Counted from the stretch's first letter, positions 7,449 through 16,687 are shown. The stretch: DNA of 64,000 nt from Streptomyces sp. JH14 (GCF_029428675.1 NZ_JAJNEL010000001.1:1798001-1862000), one strand, 5' to 3'. Program-made: numbers and translations. Notes: generated from the sequence alone by a model not told the origin.

Positions 7449-8810
7449 CTACAGCACCGGCAGCAGAGCCTTCAGCTCGAAGGCCGTGACCTCGCTGCGG
7501 TACTCCTCCCACTCCTGCTTCTTGTTGCGCAGGAAGAAGTCGAAGACATGCTCGCCGAGCGTCTCGGCGACCAGTTCGCTCTTCTCCATCAGCGCGATCG
7601 CCTCGCCGAGGTTCTGCGGCAGCGGCTCGATGCCCATCGCGCGGCGCTCGGCGTCGGACAGCGCCCAGACGTCGTCGTCGGCGCCGGCCGGGAGTTCGTA
7701 CCCCTCCTCGATGCCCTTGAGGCCCGCGGCGAGCAGGACCGCGTACGTGAGGTAGGGGTTGGCGCCGGAGTCGATGGAGCGGACCTCGACGCGGGCCGAG
7801 CCGGTCTTGCCGGGCTTGTACATCGGGACGCGGATCAGGGCGGAGCGGTTGTTGTGGCCCCAGCAGATGTACGAAGGGGCCTCGCCGCCGGCGCCCGCGG
7901 CGCGGGCGGAGCCGCCCCAGATGCGCTTGTACGAGTTGACCCACTGGTTCGTCACGGCGGAGATCTCCGCGGCGTGCTTGAGCAGGCCCGCGATGAAGGA
8001 GCGGCCGACCTTGGAGAGCTGGTACTCGGCACCCGACTCGTAGAACGCGTTGCGGTCGCCCTCGAAGAGCGAGAGGTGGGTGTGCATGCCGGAGCCGGGG
8101 TAGTTCGAGAACGGCTTCGGCATGAACGTCGCCTGCACACCCTGCTCCAGCGCGACCTGCTTCATGACGAGACGGAAGGTCATGATGTTGTCGGCGGTGG
8201 AGAGCGCGTCGGCGTACCGCAGGTCGATCTCCTGCTGGCCGGGGGCGCCCTCGTGGTGGCTGAACTCGACCGAGATGCCCATGGATTCGAGCATGGTGAT
8301 CGCCTGGCGGCGGAAGTCCATACCGACGTTCTGCGGGGTGTGGTCGAAGTAGCCGGAGCTGTCGGCGGGGGTGGGGCGGCTGCCGTCGACCGGCTTGTCC
8401 TTCAGCAGGAAGAACTCGATCTCCGGGTGGGTGTAGAAGGTGAAACCCAGGTCGGAGGTCTTGGCGAGGATGCGCTTGAGGACATAGCGCGGGTCGGCGA
8501 AGGACGGCGAGCCGTCGGGCATCAGGATGTCGCAGAACATGCGCGCGGTGCCGGGGGCCTCCGCGCGCCAGGGCAGGATCTGGAAGGTGCTCGGGTCCGG
8601 CTTCGCGATCATGTCGGACTCGTACACCCGGGCGAAGCCCTCGATGGCCGAGCCGTCGAAGCCGATGCCTTCGTCAAACGCCTGCTCCAGCTCGGCGGGG
8701 GCCACGGCAACCGACTTGAGGAAGCCGAGCACATCGGTGAACCACAGGCGCACGAAGCGGATGTCGCGCTCCTCGAGTGTCCTGAGGACGAATTCCTGCT
8801 GCTTGTCCAT
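7449..8810 (-). CDS. glnA2: Glutamine synthetase-like ligase GlnA2
   Basis: Full-length protein (453 aa) of the glutamine synthetase superfamily. The start is ATG 8810 (MDKQQEFVL), with AAGGATG upstream; a longer upstream frame has no support. The N-terminal beta-grasp domain and the C-terminal ATP-grasp-like catalytic domain are intact, including the GSAIEGF stretch and the HTHLS block. In S. coelicolor the closely similar GlnA2 acts as a gamma-glutamylpolyamine synthetase rather than in bulk ammonium assimilation, so polyamine use is the likelier role. The gene is monocistronic and converges on the integrase of the inserted element. Confidence 0.85.
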   Translation of the reverse strand: MDKQQEFVLRTLEERDIRFVRLWFTDVLGFLKSVAVAPAELEQAFDEGIGFDGSAIEGFARVYESDMIAKPDPSTFQILPWRAEAPGTARMFCDILMPDGSPSFADPRYVLKRILAKTSDLGFTFYTHPEIEFFLLKDKPVDGSRPTPADSSGYFDHTPQNVGMDFRRQAITMLESMGISVEFSHHEGAPGQQEIDLRYADALSTADNIMTFRLVMKQVALEQGVQATFMPKPFSNYPGSGMHTHLSLFEGDRNAFYESGAEYQLSKVGRSFIAGLLKHAAEISAVTNQWVNSYKRIWGGSARAAGAGGEAPSYICWGHNNRSALIRVPMYKPGKTGSARVEVRSIDSGANPYLTYAVLLAAGLKGIEEGYELPAGADDDVWALSDAERRAMGIEPLPQNLGEAIALMEKSELVAETLGEHVFDFFLRNKKQEWEEYRSEVTAFELKALLPVL

Positions 8811-9054
8811 AGCCACATCCTTGCAGTTCAGACGGTCTGTGCACCACCGCCCGGGGGAGGGGACAGACACCAGTATCACGACCCGGGATTTCACCCAGAT
8901 TACGCACTCGACGTGACATGGAGCACTCGGCCACCCACTACGATCTGCGCCCATGGTGCCCATCGGGCCGAGCGGCCTCGCGACTGCCCGGTGTGTGCCG
9001 GTTTACTGACGTGTTCCTGCCCCTTTCCGCCTCTTCGCAGAAGGACCCGACGAC

Positions 9055-9732
9055 ATGAGCCTCGACCGCAGGACCCGCATAGAGCAGATGCGCAAGGCCG
9101 ATCGTGCCCGGGACCGCCGCAACGTCGTCCTGGCCATAGGCCTGAGCGTCGCCGTCGTCGCAGGTCTGGTCGGGTTCGGTACCTACATGCTGCTGGAGAA
9201 GTCCGAGGCCGCGGAGAAGAAGGAGACCGCCGCGGCACAGGATGCGAAGGCGGCCGCTGCGGACAAGGAGAAGCTGGCCGCCGAGCCGATCAAGGGGCTG
9301 AAGACGTGGGACGCGAAGAAGCTGACCCGCAACCACGTCACCACGACCGTGACGTACCCGATGAAGCCCCCGGTCGGCGGTGACCACAACCCCGTCTGGA
9401 TGAACTGCGACGGCGAGGTGTACAAAAAGGCGATCCCCGACATGAGCGCCGTGCACTCGCTGGAGCACGGGTCGGTCTGGGTGACGTACACGGACAAGGC
9501 CTCGGACGCCGATGTGGCCAAGCTCGCGGAGCGCGTCGGCAGGACGCCGTACTCGCTGATGAGCCCGTACCAGGACCAGACCGGCACCATCACGCTGAGC
9601 GCCTGGGGCAACCAGGTCACTGTGGACAGCGCGGACGACCGGCGGGTGGACCAGTTCTTCGCCAAGTTCGTGCAGGGCGCGCAGACGCCCGAACCGGGTG
9701 CCTCGTGCACGGGCGGGCAGGGGGCCCAGTGA
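9055..9732 (+). CDS. DUF3105 membrane-anchored protein
   Basis: Protein of 225 aa with a basic N-terminus, one transmembrane helix at about residues 25-45, an Ala/Lys/Glu-rich probable coiled coil at about 48-80, then the DUF3105 domain (GGDHNPVWMNCDG and HSLEHGSVW motifs). It should sit outside the membrane. AAGGAC precedes ATG 9055. Its end overlaps the following DUF305 gene (GTGA), so the two are co-translated. The function of DUF3105 is unknown to me; the conserved His/Cys residues suggest metal binding. Confidence 0.8.
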   Translation: MSLDRRTRIEQMRKADRARDRRNVVLAIGLSVAVVAGLVGFGTYMLLEKSEAAEKKETAAAQDAKAAAADKEKLAAEPIKGLKTWDAKKLTRNHVTTTVTYPMKPPVGGDHNPVWMNCDGEVYKKAIPDMSAVHSLEHGSVWVTYTDKASDADVAKLAERVGRTPYSLMSPYQDQTGTITLSAWGNQVTVDSADDRRVDQFFAKFVQGAQTPEPGASCTGGQGAQ

Positions 9733-10478
9733 CCGCTGTGCGCCGCACCCAGTGGGCAGCGGGTTCCATCGTCGCGCTCGCGCTGCTCTTCGCGGGGGCG
9801 GCGACGGTCGCCGCGGCCCGGGACGACACGGCGGACGGGAAGCAGTCCGGAGCAGCGCCGGCGGTGGTCCGGTCGCCCACCGCGGATTCGGCCGACGCCG
9901 GGTTCGCGCGTGACATGGCGGTCCACCATCAGCAGGCCGTGGAGATGTCCTTCCTCGTGCGTGACCGCACGCAGAACGAGGAGGTACGGCGTTTCGCGTA
10001 CGACATCGCCAATACGCAGGCCAACCAGCGGGGCATGCTGCTCGGCTGGCTGGACCTGTGGGAGCTGCCGAAGGTGGTCCCCGGCCAGGAGCCGATGGCG
10101 TGGATGACGGCCCACGGCGGTCACGACATGGCCGGCATGGACGACATGGCCGGTATGGACGACATGGCCGGCATGGATGACACGACGGCAGGGCCGGGCG
10201 GCGGCTTCACCGCGCATGACGGGGCCCTGATGCCCGGCATGGCCACCCGGACCGAGCTCGACCGGCTGAGGAAGGCCGACGGCAAGCAGGCGGAGATCCT
10301 CTACCTCCAGCTGATGACCGACCACCACAAGGGCGGTGTCGCCATGGCGCGCGGCTGCGCCCAGCTCTGCACGGTGGACGTGGAGCGGCGGCTGGCCCAG
10401 GGCATGGTCGACGCCCAGCAGTCTGAGCTGGACGCGATGGCGCAGATGCTGGCGACACGCGGGGCCGGGCCCAGGTAG
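9729..10478 (+). CDS. DUF305 exported His/Met-rich protein
   Basis: Protein of 249 aa starting at GTG 9729, overlapping the previous stop by 4 bases. A signal peptide or anchor covers about residues 1-30. The DUF305 domain is ferritin-like: MAVHHQQAVEM in the first helix and MTDHHKGGVAM in a later one give paired His residues. Between them lies an insert with DMAGMD repeated three times plus HGGHDMAG (about residues 128-155), typical of copper-binding Met/His motifs. A role in periplasmic-side metal (copper) binding is inferred from these residues and from the multicopper oxidase gene 1.2 kb downstream. Confidence 0.82.
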   Translation: MTAVRRTQWAAGSIVALALLFAGAATVAAARDDTADGKQSGAAPAVVRSPTADSADAGFARDMAVHHQQAVEMSFLVRDRTQNEEVRRFAYDIANTQANQRGMLLGWLDLWELPKVVPGQEPMAWMTAHGGHDMAGMDDMAGMDDMAGMDDTTAGPGGGFTAHDGALMPGMATRTELDRLRKADGKQAEILYLQLMTDHHKGGVAMARGCAQLCTVDVERRLAQGMVDAQQSELDAMAQMLATRGAGPR

Positions 10479-10487
10479 TCACCGGTG

Positions 10488-10514
10488 TCCCCCGGCACAC
10501 GTAACACCGGGGGA
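10488..10514. terminator. Hairpin after the DUF305 gene
   Basis: Arms TCCCCCGG (10488-10495) and CCGGGGGA (10507-10514) around an 11-base loop, starting 10 bases after the DUF305 stop. Confidence 0.6.
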
Positions 10515-10618
10515 TGCACCCGAATGGGTGATTGCGGTCGCGTAACCCGAACGGCCCCATGACGATGGATTCTCTAGGGGTTGTCACGGCATGCCCATAG
10601 GCACCAGGAGGAATCCCC

Positions 10619-11044
10619 ATGACCACCGCCAAGGACATCATGCACACCGGGGCCCAGTGGATCCCGGCGCACGAAACGCTCGACCGGGCCGCCCAGCTGA
10701 TGCGCGAACACAACGTCGGCGCCCTGCCCATCTCGGCCAGCGGCGAACAGGACCGGATGATCGGCATCCTCACGGACCGCGACATCGTGCTCGGCTGCGT
10801 GGCGTTGGGCCACGATCCGTCGAGGGTGACCGCGGGTGATCTCGCCCAGGGCACACCCCGCTGGATCGACGCCGGCGCAGGGCTGGACCAGGTTCTGGAG
10901 GAAATGCAGAGCCATCGAATCCGTCGGCTCCCGGTGATCGAGAACAAGAAGCTGATCGGGATGATCAGCGAGGCGGATCTGGCACAGCACCTCTCCGAGG
11001 ACCAGATCGCGCTCTGGGTCGAGAAGGTCTACGCCACCAGCTGA
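10619..11044 (+). CDS. Two-CBS-domain protein (Hrp1-like)
   Basis: Small cytoplasmic protein (141 aa) made of a tandem CBS pair, about residues 5-65 and 75-135, with GILTDRDIV and GMISEADLAQ signature segments. Such stand-alone CBS proteins bind adenine nucleotides and are often induced by hypoxia or stress in actinobacteria; the mycobacterial relative is hypoxic response protein 1. A strong ribosome-binding site AGGAGGAA precedes ATG 10619. It is flanked on both sides by hairpins, so it is probably transcribed alone. Confidence 0.85.
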   Translation: MTTAKDIMHTGAQWIPAHETLDRAAQLMREHNVGALPISASGEQDRMIGILTDRDIVLGCVALGHDPSRVTAGDLAQGTPRWIDAGAGLDQVLEEMQSHRIRRLPVIENKKLIGMISEADLAQHLSEDQIALWVEKVYATS

Positions 11045-11050
11045 CCGACC

Positions 11051-11081
11051 GGCGGCCCGGGACGACGGGTGCCGGGCCGCC
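11051..11081. terminator. Hairpin after the CBS gene
   Basis: Perfect arms GGCGGCCCGG (11051-11060) and CCGGGCCGCC (11072-11081), beginning 7 bases after the stop. Confidence 0.7.
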
Positions 11082-11120
11082 GCCGTGCGGGGTATACCCG
11101 GCGGGGGTAGTGTGCTGCGC

Positions 11121-11645
11121 ATGGGCCCGAAGAGCAGTGCGACATACGGACAGCTGATGCTGTTCGCCGCGCTGCTGTTCGGAATCTCCACCATGCACAC
11201 CGTGGGGCATCCGGCGGAACACCACAGCCATGACGCCGTGGTGACGGTGGGCCAGTCGGCCCATGGGGCGGATGCGGCCGGCGGAACACGCATGGTCCCT
11301 GCGCCCGATGGTGCTCGCGTGACGGCGCACGGGCCCGATGCGGCGCGCGTGACGAGTGCGGGGCCCGAGGCGCCCGGGGCGACGGAGCTGTCGGCGGTCC
11401 CGATGGAGGCCGCATCCGAGCTCGCCTCCGTCCTGCCTGCGGCGATGGGCGGCGGCATGGACTCCATGGCGGCCTGCCTCGCCGTGCTGGGGACCTGGGG
11501 TGCCGTCCTCGCCGCCTGTCTGATGGCACTCCGGCCGACGGATCGTCTCCGGCAAGCGGCCTGCGCACCGCTGTCGCGGGCCCTGTGGCCCTCTCACCTG
11601 TCCGGAAGGACTGTGCTCGCCAGGTCGTCGGTGCTGCGGATATAG
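11121..11645 (+). CDS. DUF6153-like small membrane protein beside the copper oxidase
   Basis: Protein of about 174 aa starting at ATG 11121. It has an N-terminal hydrophobic helix, a His-rich loop (HTVGHPAEHHSHD, near residues 24-37), a low-complexity Ala/Gly/Pro stretch, and a second helix around 125-145 (LAVLGTWGAVLAACLM). His/Met clusters at the membrane face suggest metal handling. Proteins of this type sit near copper genes in Streptomyces, and here it lies 62 bases upstream of the multicopper oxidase in the same direction. The function is not established. Confidence 0.65.
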   Translation: MGPKSSATYGQLMLFAALLFGISTMHTVGHPAEHHSHDAVVTVGQSAHGADAAGGTRMVPAPDGARVTAHGPDAARVTSAGPEAPGATELSAVPMEAASELASVLPAAMGGGMDSMAACLAVLGTWGAVLAACLMALRPTDRLRQAACAPLSRALWPSHLSGRTVLARSSVLRI

Positions 11646-11707
11646 GGAGCGGCTCGCTCCGCATCCCTCCCTCAGCACACCGACGACACCATGAGGTGTA
11701 GCCAGTC

Positions 11708-13372
11708 ATGCGCACTCAGCACACTCGACGCGCCGTGCTCGGCGCCGGAATCGCCTTGGCCGGAACGGGAGTTCTGACCGCCTGCTCCAGCAGGACGGAC
11801 GAGGCCGGGTCCGCCGGGAACCAAGGCGCGATGAACCATGACGACACGGCCCACAACGGTACGGCCCGCGACGGCGTGACCCGGAAGCCGTCGTCCCCGG
11901 CGAAGAGTCACGGAGAGTACGTCTCGCCCGACGGCGAGGAGGTCGCGGCGGTCGAGGCCAAGCGGGGCTCGGGTCCCGAACGGAAGGTCCGCCTCACCGC
12001 CACCCCGGCCCGCCTCGATCTGGGCGGCGGTCTCACCGTGCCCTCCTGGGCGTACGGGGACCGGCTGCCCGGCAAGGAGGTCCGGATCACCGCGGGCGAC
12101 ACCCTGGCGGTCACGCTCGCCAACCACCTGCCGCAGCCGACCACCCTGCACTGGCACGGCCTGCATGTGCGGAACAACATGGACGGCGTTCCCGGCCTGA
12201 CCCAGCCGGGCATCAAACCGGGCGCGGAGTTCGCGTACCGCTTCGCGGTGAAGCAGTCGGGGACGTACTGGTTCCACCCGCACCTGGGTGTCCAGCAGGA
12301 CCGTGGCCTGTATGCGCCACTGATCATCGAGGACCCGAAGGAGCCGCTGTCGTACGACAAGGAGTGGGTCGTCCTCCTCGACGACTGGCTCGACGGGGTG
12401 GAGGGTTCCACGCCGGACGGGGTGCTCAACGAGCTCACCAAGGGCATGGGCGCCATGGACCACGACACGGAGGACATGGATCACGGGTCCGACAACAAGT
12501 CCGGGTCCGGTCCCTCGCGGGTGCTGATGGACGCCCAGAGCAGGCTGCTCGGCGGGGCCGCGAGCGACGTCGCCTACCCGTACTACCTGATCAACGGCCG
12601 CATCCCGACGGCCCCGACCACGTTCACGGCGAAGCCCGGCGACCGGATCCGGTTGCGCATCGTCAACGCGGGCGGCGACACCCCCTTCCGCGTCGCGCTC
12701 GGCGGCCACCGGATGACCATCACGCACGCGGACGGCTTCCCGGTCGAGCACACCACGACGGACTCACTGCTGCTGGGCATGGGTGAGCGGTACGACGTGC
12801 TGGTCACCGCGGGGAACGGGGTGTTCCCGCTGACCGCACTCGCGGAGGGGAGGAACATGTCGGCGCTGGCCCTGCTCCGCACCGGCGGTGGCGCGGCACC
12901 GGCGGCCTCCGTACGGCCGAAGGAGCTGGACGGGCAGCTGGTGTCGGCCTCCGAGCTGAAGGCGGACAAGGCCGTGGCGCTGGCCGCCCGCGCGCCCGAC
13001 CGGACGATCCGGATCAAGCTGACCGGCGGCATGAGGTTGTTCGACTGGGCCTTCGACCACACGATGTACGACCCCGCTCATCGCCATCCGGTCGAGGCGG
13101 GCGAGCGGGTGCGGCTGGAGTTCTACAACATCACGGAGATGTGGCACCCGATCCACCTGCACGGGCACACGTTCGCGCTCGCCGGCGGCGCGGGACCGCG
13201 TTCGGTGCTGGACCGGGCTCCCGGGGCGCGCAAGGACACCGCGGTCGTCCTGCCCAACAGCTCGGTGGCCGTGGAGTTCGACGCGGACAACCCGGGGCTG
13301 TGGATGCTCCACTGCCACAACGTCTACCACTCGAACGTGAACATGATGACGGTCATCGGCTACCGCCGCTGA
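11708..13372 (+). CDS. Multicopper oxidase, exported by Tat, lipoprotein-like N-terminus
   Basis: Three-domain laccase/CueO-like oxidase of 554 aa. The N-terminus RRAVLGAG...LTACSS combines a twin-arginine-like motif with a lipobox Cys near residue 26. The four copper-ligand motifs are all present: HWHGLH near 148, WFHPHLG near 190, HPIHLHGH near 480, and HCHNVYHSNVNM near 535 with its axial Met. A Met/His/Asp insert (MGAMDHDTEDMDHGS, about 248-262) resembles the methionine-rich copper-sensing segments of CueO. It would oxidise Cu(I) or phenolic substrates outside the cell. GAGGTG precedes ATG 11708. Confidence 0.9.
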   Translation: MRTQHTRRAVLGAGIALAGTGVLTACSSRTDEAGSAGNQGAMNHDDTAHNGTARDGVTRKPSSPAKSHGEYVSPDGEEVAAVEAKRGSGPERKVRLTATPARLDLGGGLTVPSWAYGDRLPGKEVRITAGDTLAVTLANHLPQPTTLHWHGLHVRNNMDGVPGLTQPGIKPGAEFAYRFAVKQSGTYWFHPHLGVQQDRGLYAPLIIEDPKEPLSYDKEWVVLLDDWLDGVEGSTPDGVLNELTKGMGAMDHDTEDMDHGSDNKSGSGPSRVLMDAQSRLLGGAASDVAYPYYLINGRIPTAPTTFTAKPGDRIRLRIVNAGGDTPFRVALGGHRMTITHADGFPVEHTTTDSLLLGMGERYDVLVTAGNGVFPLTALAEGRNMSALALLRTGGGAAPAASVRPKELDGQLVSASELKADKAVALAARAPDRTIRIKLTGGMRLFDWAFDHTMYDPAHRHPVEAGERVRLEFYNITEMWHPIHLHGHTFALAGGAGPRSVLDRAPGARKDTAVVLPNSSVAVEFDADNPGLWMLHCHNVYHSNVNMMTVIGYRR

Positions 13373-13376
13373 CCGG

Positions 13377-13439
13377 GTCCTGGCGGGCCGCGGCAGGGGG
13401 TGTGCACGCCGCGGCAGCGCACCGGCGGCCCGCCAGGAC
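13377..13439. terminator. Long-armed inverted repeat after the copper oxidase
   Basis: Perfect 15-bp arms (GTCCTGGCGGGCCGC, 13377-13391, and complement 13425-13439) separated by 33 bases, between the oxidase stop and the nadE promoter. Confidence 0.6.
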
Positions 13440-13458
13440 ATCGCGTCAGAAAGACGAT

Positions 13459-13472
13459 TACACTGTGCCGCG
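13459..13472 (+). promoter_or_regulatory. -10 element for leaderless nadE
   Basis: TACACT at 13459-13464 lies 7 bases before the GTG start of nadE, and no ribosome-binding site is visible. Transcription would therefore start at or next to the start codon. Inferred from spacing. Confidence 0.5.
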
Positions 13473-15226
13473 TGCCTCAACTACGCCTCGCTCTGAATCA
13501 GATCGACTCGACCGTCGGTGACCTCGCCGGCAACGCCGAGGCGATCGTCCACTGGACCCGGCACTCCGCCGAACAGGGCGCCCACCTGGTGGCGTTCCCC
13601 GAGATGGTCCTGACCGGTTATCCCGTCGAGGACCTGGCCCTGCGGTCGTCCTTCGTCGAGGCGTCGCGGGACGCGCTGCGTGCGCTGGCCGTCCGTCTCG
13701 ACGCGGAGGGCTTCGGGGAGCTGCCGGTCGTCGTCGGTTACCTCGACCGTTCCGAGAAGGCCCAGCCCCGCTACGGCCAGCCCGCCGGGTCGCCGCAGAA
13801 CGCCGCCGCGGTGCTGCACCGCGGGCAGGTCGCGCTGACCTTCGCCAAGCACCACCTGCCCAACTACGGCGTCTTCGACGAGTTCCGGTACTTCGTGCCG
13901 GGCGACTCGATGCCGGTCGTGCGGGTCCATGGGGTCGATGTCGCCCTCGCGATCTGCGAGGACCTCTGGCAGGACGGCGGCCGCGTGCCGGCCGCCCGGG
14001 CCGCCGGGGCCGGGCTGCTGCTGTCGATCAACGCCTCGCCGTACGAGCGGGACAAGGACGACACCCGGCTGGCTCTGGTCCGCAAGCGGGCCCAGGAGGC
14101 CGGCTGCACCACCGCCTATCTGGCGATGATCGGCGGCCAGGACGAGCTCGTCTTCGACGGCGACTCGATCGTCGTCGACAAGGACGGCGAGGTGATCGCC
14201 CGGGCCCCGCAGTTCGCCGAGGGCAGCGTGGTCCTCGACCTCGATCTGCCGGCCGCCGCACCCGAGGCGCCGTCCGGGGTGGTCAACGACGGTCTGCGGA
14301 TCGACCATGTGGTCCTCTCCGACAAGCCCGTCCCGGCGTACGAGGCGGAGCTGGCCGGCGGCTATGCGGAGCGGCTCGACGACGACGAGGAGCTGTACTC
14401 GGCACTGGTCGTGGGGTTGCGCGCGTACGCCGCGAAGAATGGTTTCAGCAGTGTGCTGATCGGGCTCTCCGGCGGGATCGACTCGGCGCTCGTCGCGGCC
14501 ATCGCGTGCGATGCGCTGGGGGCGCAGAACGTGTACGGCATCTCGATGCCGTCGAAGTACTCCTCGGACCACTCCAAGGGGGACGCGGCGGAGCTGGCGC
14601 GGCGTACCGGGCTGAACTTCCGCACCGTACCGATCGAGCCGATGTTCGACGCGTACATGGAGTCGCTGGGGCTCACCGGTCTCGCCGAGGAGAACCTGCA
14701 GTCGCGGCTGCGCGGCACGATGCTGATGGCCGTCTCCAACCAGGAGGGCCAGATCGTGCTCGCGCCGGGCAACAAGTCGGAGCTGGCGGTCGGCTACTCG
14801 ACGCTGTACGGCGACTCCGTCGGCGCGTACGGACCGATCAAGGACGTCTACAAGACGTCGATCTTCCGGCTGGCGAAGTGGCGCAACCGGGCCGCGGAGG
14901 AACGCGGTCAGACGCCGCCGATCCCGGAGGCCTCGATCACCAAGCCGCCCAGCGCCGAGCTGCGGCCGGACCAGGTCGACACGGACTCGCTGCCCGACTA
15001 CGAGGTTCTGGACCGGATCCTGGAGATGTATGTCGACCGGGACCTGGGGCTGGACACGATCGTGGCGGCCGGGTTCGACGAGGCGCTGGTGACGAAGACG
15101 CTGCGGATGGTCGACACGGCTGAGTACAAGCGGCGGCAGTACCCGCCGGGCACGAAGATCTCCGCGAAGGGGTTCGGCAAGGACCGCCGGCTGCCGATCA
15201 CGAACCGGTGGCGCGAGTCCGGGTGA
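13472..15226 (+). CDS. nadE: Glutamine-dependent NAD+ synthetase
   Basis: Last step of NAD biosynthesis: amidation of deamido-NAD with ammonia from glutamine. The product of 584 aa has an N-terminal nitrilase-like glutaminase domain (about residues 1-270) with its Glu-Lys-Cys triad in FPEMVLTGYP, FAKHHLPNYG and ALAICEDLW. The C-terminal synthetase domain has the PP-loop LSGGIDSALVA near residue 331. GTG 13472 is chosen because homologous sequence begins there (PQLRLALNQID) and a -10 box sits just upstream. Length is normal for the two-domain form, and all catalytic motifs are present. Confidence 0.93.
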   Translation: MPQLRLALNQIDSTVGDLAGNAEAIVHWTRHSAEQGAHLVAFPEMVLTGYPVEDLALRSSFVEASRDALRALAVRLDAEGFGELPVVVGYLDRSEKAQPRYGQPAGSPQNAAAVLHRGQVALTFAKHHLPNYGVFDEFRYFVPGDSMPVVRVHGVDVALAICEDLWQDGGRVPAARAAGAGLLLSINASPYERDKDDTRLALVRKRAQEAGCTTAYLAMIGGQDELVFDGDSIVVDKDGEVIARAPQFAEGSVVLDLDLPAAAPEAPSGVVNDGLRIDHVVLSDKPVPAYEAELAGGYAERLDDDEELYSALVVGLRAYAAKNGFSSVLIGLSGGIDSALVAAIACDALGAQNVYGISMPSKYSSDHSKGDAAELARRTGLNFRTVPIEPMFDAYMESLGLTGLAEENLQSRLRGTMLMAVSNQEGQIVLAPGNKSELAVGYSTLYGDSVGAYGPIKDVYKTSIFRLAKWRNRAAEERGQTPPIPEASITKPPSAELRPDQVDTDSLPDYEVLDRILEMYVDRDLGLDTIVAAGFDEALVTKTLRMVDTAEYKRRQYPPGTKISAKGFGKDRRLPITNRWRESG

Positions 15227-15233
15227 GCCGTGA

Positions 15234-15267
15234 GGGTGGGCCGGGTCCGGGAGGACCCGGCCCACCC
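15234..15267. terminator. Hairpin after nadE
   Basis: Perfect 15-bp arms (GGGTGGGCCGGGTCC, 15234-15248, and complement 15253-15267) with a 4-base loop, 7 bases after the stop. Confidence 0.8.
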
Positions 15268-15407
15268 CGGCAGCCGTTCCGTATCGCTCGATCGGGCCGA
15301 ACCTCCCGAGTCCATGCCCGAGGGCGACGTGTCTCCAGGGCCGCCAGGGGGCAGGTTCAAGCCCGTCCGGTGCTCACGGTCGCGCGCCCCAGGGCGCGCG
15401 ACGCCGC

Positions 15408-16610
15408 TCAGCACACGTCCGCGTGGCTCCCGTCCCGCGCGCCCGTCACCACGCGCGACGCGCCCCGCACCCCGTGGTCCAGTGCTCCCGCCGTCGCCGC
15501 CACGGCCAGGCCCGCCACGGTCAGGGCCGCGCCCACCAGGGCCGGAGACGTCCAGCCCCAGCCCGCGGCGATCGCCGCGCCGCCCAGCCAGGCTCCGCCG
15601 GCGTTGGCGAGGTTGAAGGCCGAGTGGTTGGAGGCGGAGGCCAGCGTCGGGGCGTCCTTCGCCTTTTTCATGACGAGCATCTGCAGCGGTGTCGTGGTCA
15701 TGAACCCGACCCCGCCGAGCAGGACGACCATCACCAGCGCCGCCCACTTCACCTGTACCGCGAACGGGAAGACCACCAGGACCGCCACCAGGGCGGTCAG
15801 CGAGCCGTACAGCGTGGGCCGCAGGGCGCGGTCCGTCAGTGGTCCGGCGGCGAGTGCGCCGAGCGTCATGCCGATACCGAACAGCGCCAGCACCAGCGTC
15901 ACCGAGGATTCGCCGAAGCCCATCACCTCGGTCGTCATGGCCGACAGGTACGAGTAGACGGCGAAGACCCCGGCGAACCCGAGGACGGCGGTCAGCAGGC
16001 CGAGCAGTACCTGCCGGTTGCCGAGGGCCCGCACTTCGCGGCCGAGGCCCTGGTGCGCGTCGACCGGTATGTGCGGGACGAGCCGGGCGAGCGCGGTCAT
16101 CGAGCCCAGGCCGATCACGGCGACGACCAGGAAGGTCGCGCGCCAGCCGAGGTGCTGTCCGAGCAGGGTGGCCGCCGGTACGCCGACGATGTTGGCGACG
16201 GTGAGGCCGAGGAACATCGTCGCCACGCCCCTCGCCTGCCGCCCCTCGTCGACCAGCCGTGCGGCGACGACGGCGCCGACGCCGAAGAAGGCGCCGTGCG
16301 GCAGTCCGGCCAGGAAGCGGCCGGCGACCAGCCAGCCGAAGCCGGGGGCGAACGCGGAGGCGAAGTTGCCGAGCGTGAACAGGGCCATCAGCAGCAGGAG
16401 CATCCGCTTGCGCGGAATCCGGGAGCCGACCGCGGTGAGCAGCGGGGCGCCGAGGACGACGCCGAGCGCGTACGCCGATACGAGATAGCCGGCGGTGGGG
16501 ACGGACGTACCCAGATCGTCCGCGACGTTGGGCAGCAGGCCCATCATCACGAACTCGGTGGTCCCGATGCCGAAGGCACTGATGGCCAGCGCGAGGAGAG
16601 CCAAGGGCAT
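15408..16610 (-). CDS. MFS transporter, arabinose-efflux/NepI-like
   Basis: Twelve-helix permease of 400 aa of the drug:H+ antiporter-1 class. The product starts MPLALLALAISAFGIGTTEF and carries the loop 2-3 motif (GSRIPRKRML, around residues 65-74). Substrate unknown; sugars, nucleosides or drugs are exported by relatives. It is monocistronic on the minus strand. A perfect dyad, TTGTTCC-5-GGAACAA, lies about 60 bases upstream of the start and probably binds its repressor. No regulator gene is adjacent. Confidence 0.85.
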   Translation of the reverse strand: MPLALLALAISAFGIGTTEFVMMGLLPNVADDLGTSVPTAGYLVSAYALGVVLGAPLLTAVGSRIPRKRMLLLLMALFTLGNFASAFAPGFGWLVAGRFLAGLPHGAFFGVGAVVAARLVDEGRQARGVATMFLGLTVANIVGVPAATLLGQHLGWRATFLVVAVIGLGSMTALARLVPHIPVDAHQGLGREVRALGNRQVLLGLLTAVLGFAGVFAVYSYLSAMTTEVMGFGESSVTLVLALFGIGMTLGALAAGPLTDRALRPTLYGSLTALVAVLVVFPFAVQVKWAALVMVVLLGGVGFMTTTPLQMLVMKKAKDAPTLASASNHSAFNLANAGGAWLGGAAIAAGWGWTSPALVGAALTVAGLAVAATAGALDHGVRGASRVVTGARDGSHADVC

Positions 16611-16668
16611 GAGGGGGAGACCTTTCCGCAGGGGATCCCGGTCCGCCGGCTCCCTCGCCGGCCGGTCC

Positions 16669-16687
16669 TTGTTCCCGATTGGAACAA
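16669..16687. promoter_or_regulatory. Operator-like palindrome upstream of the MFS gene
   Basis: TTGTTCCCGATTGGAACAA is a perfect 7-5-7 inverted repeat placed about 60 bases before the MFS start codon, where a promoter would lie. The binding factor is unknown. Confidence 0.5.
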
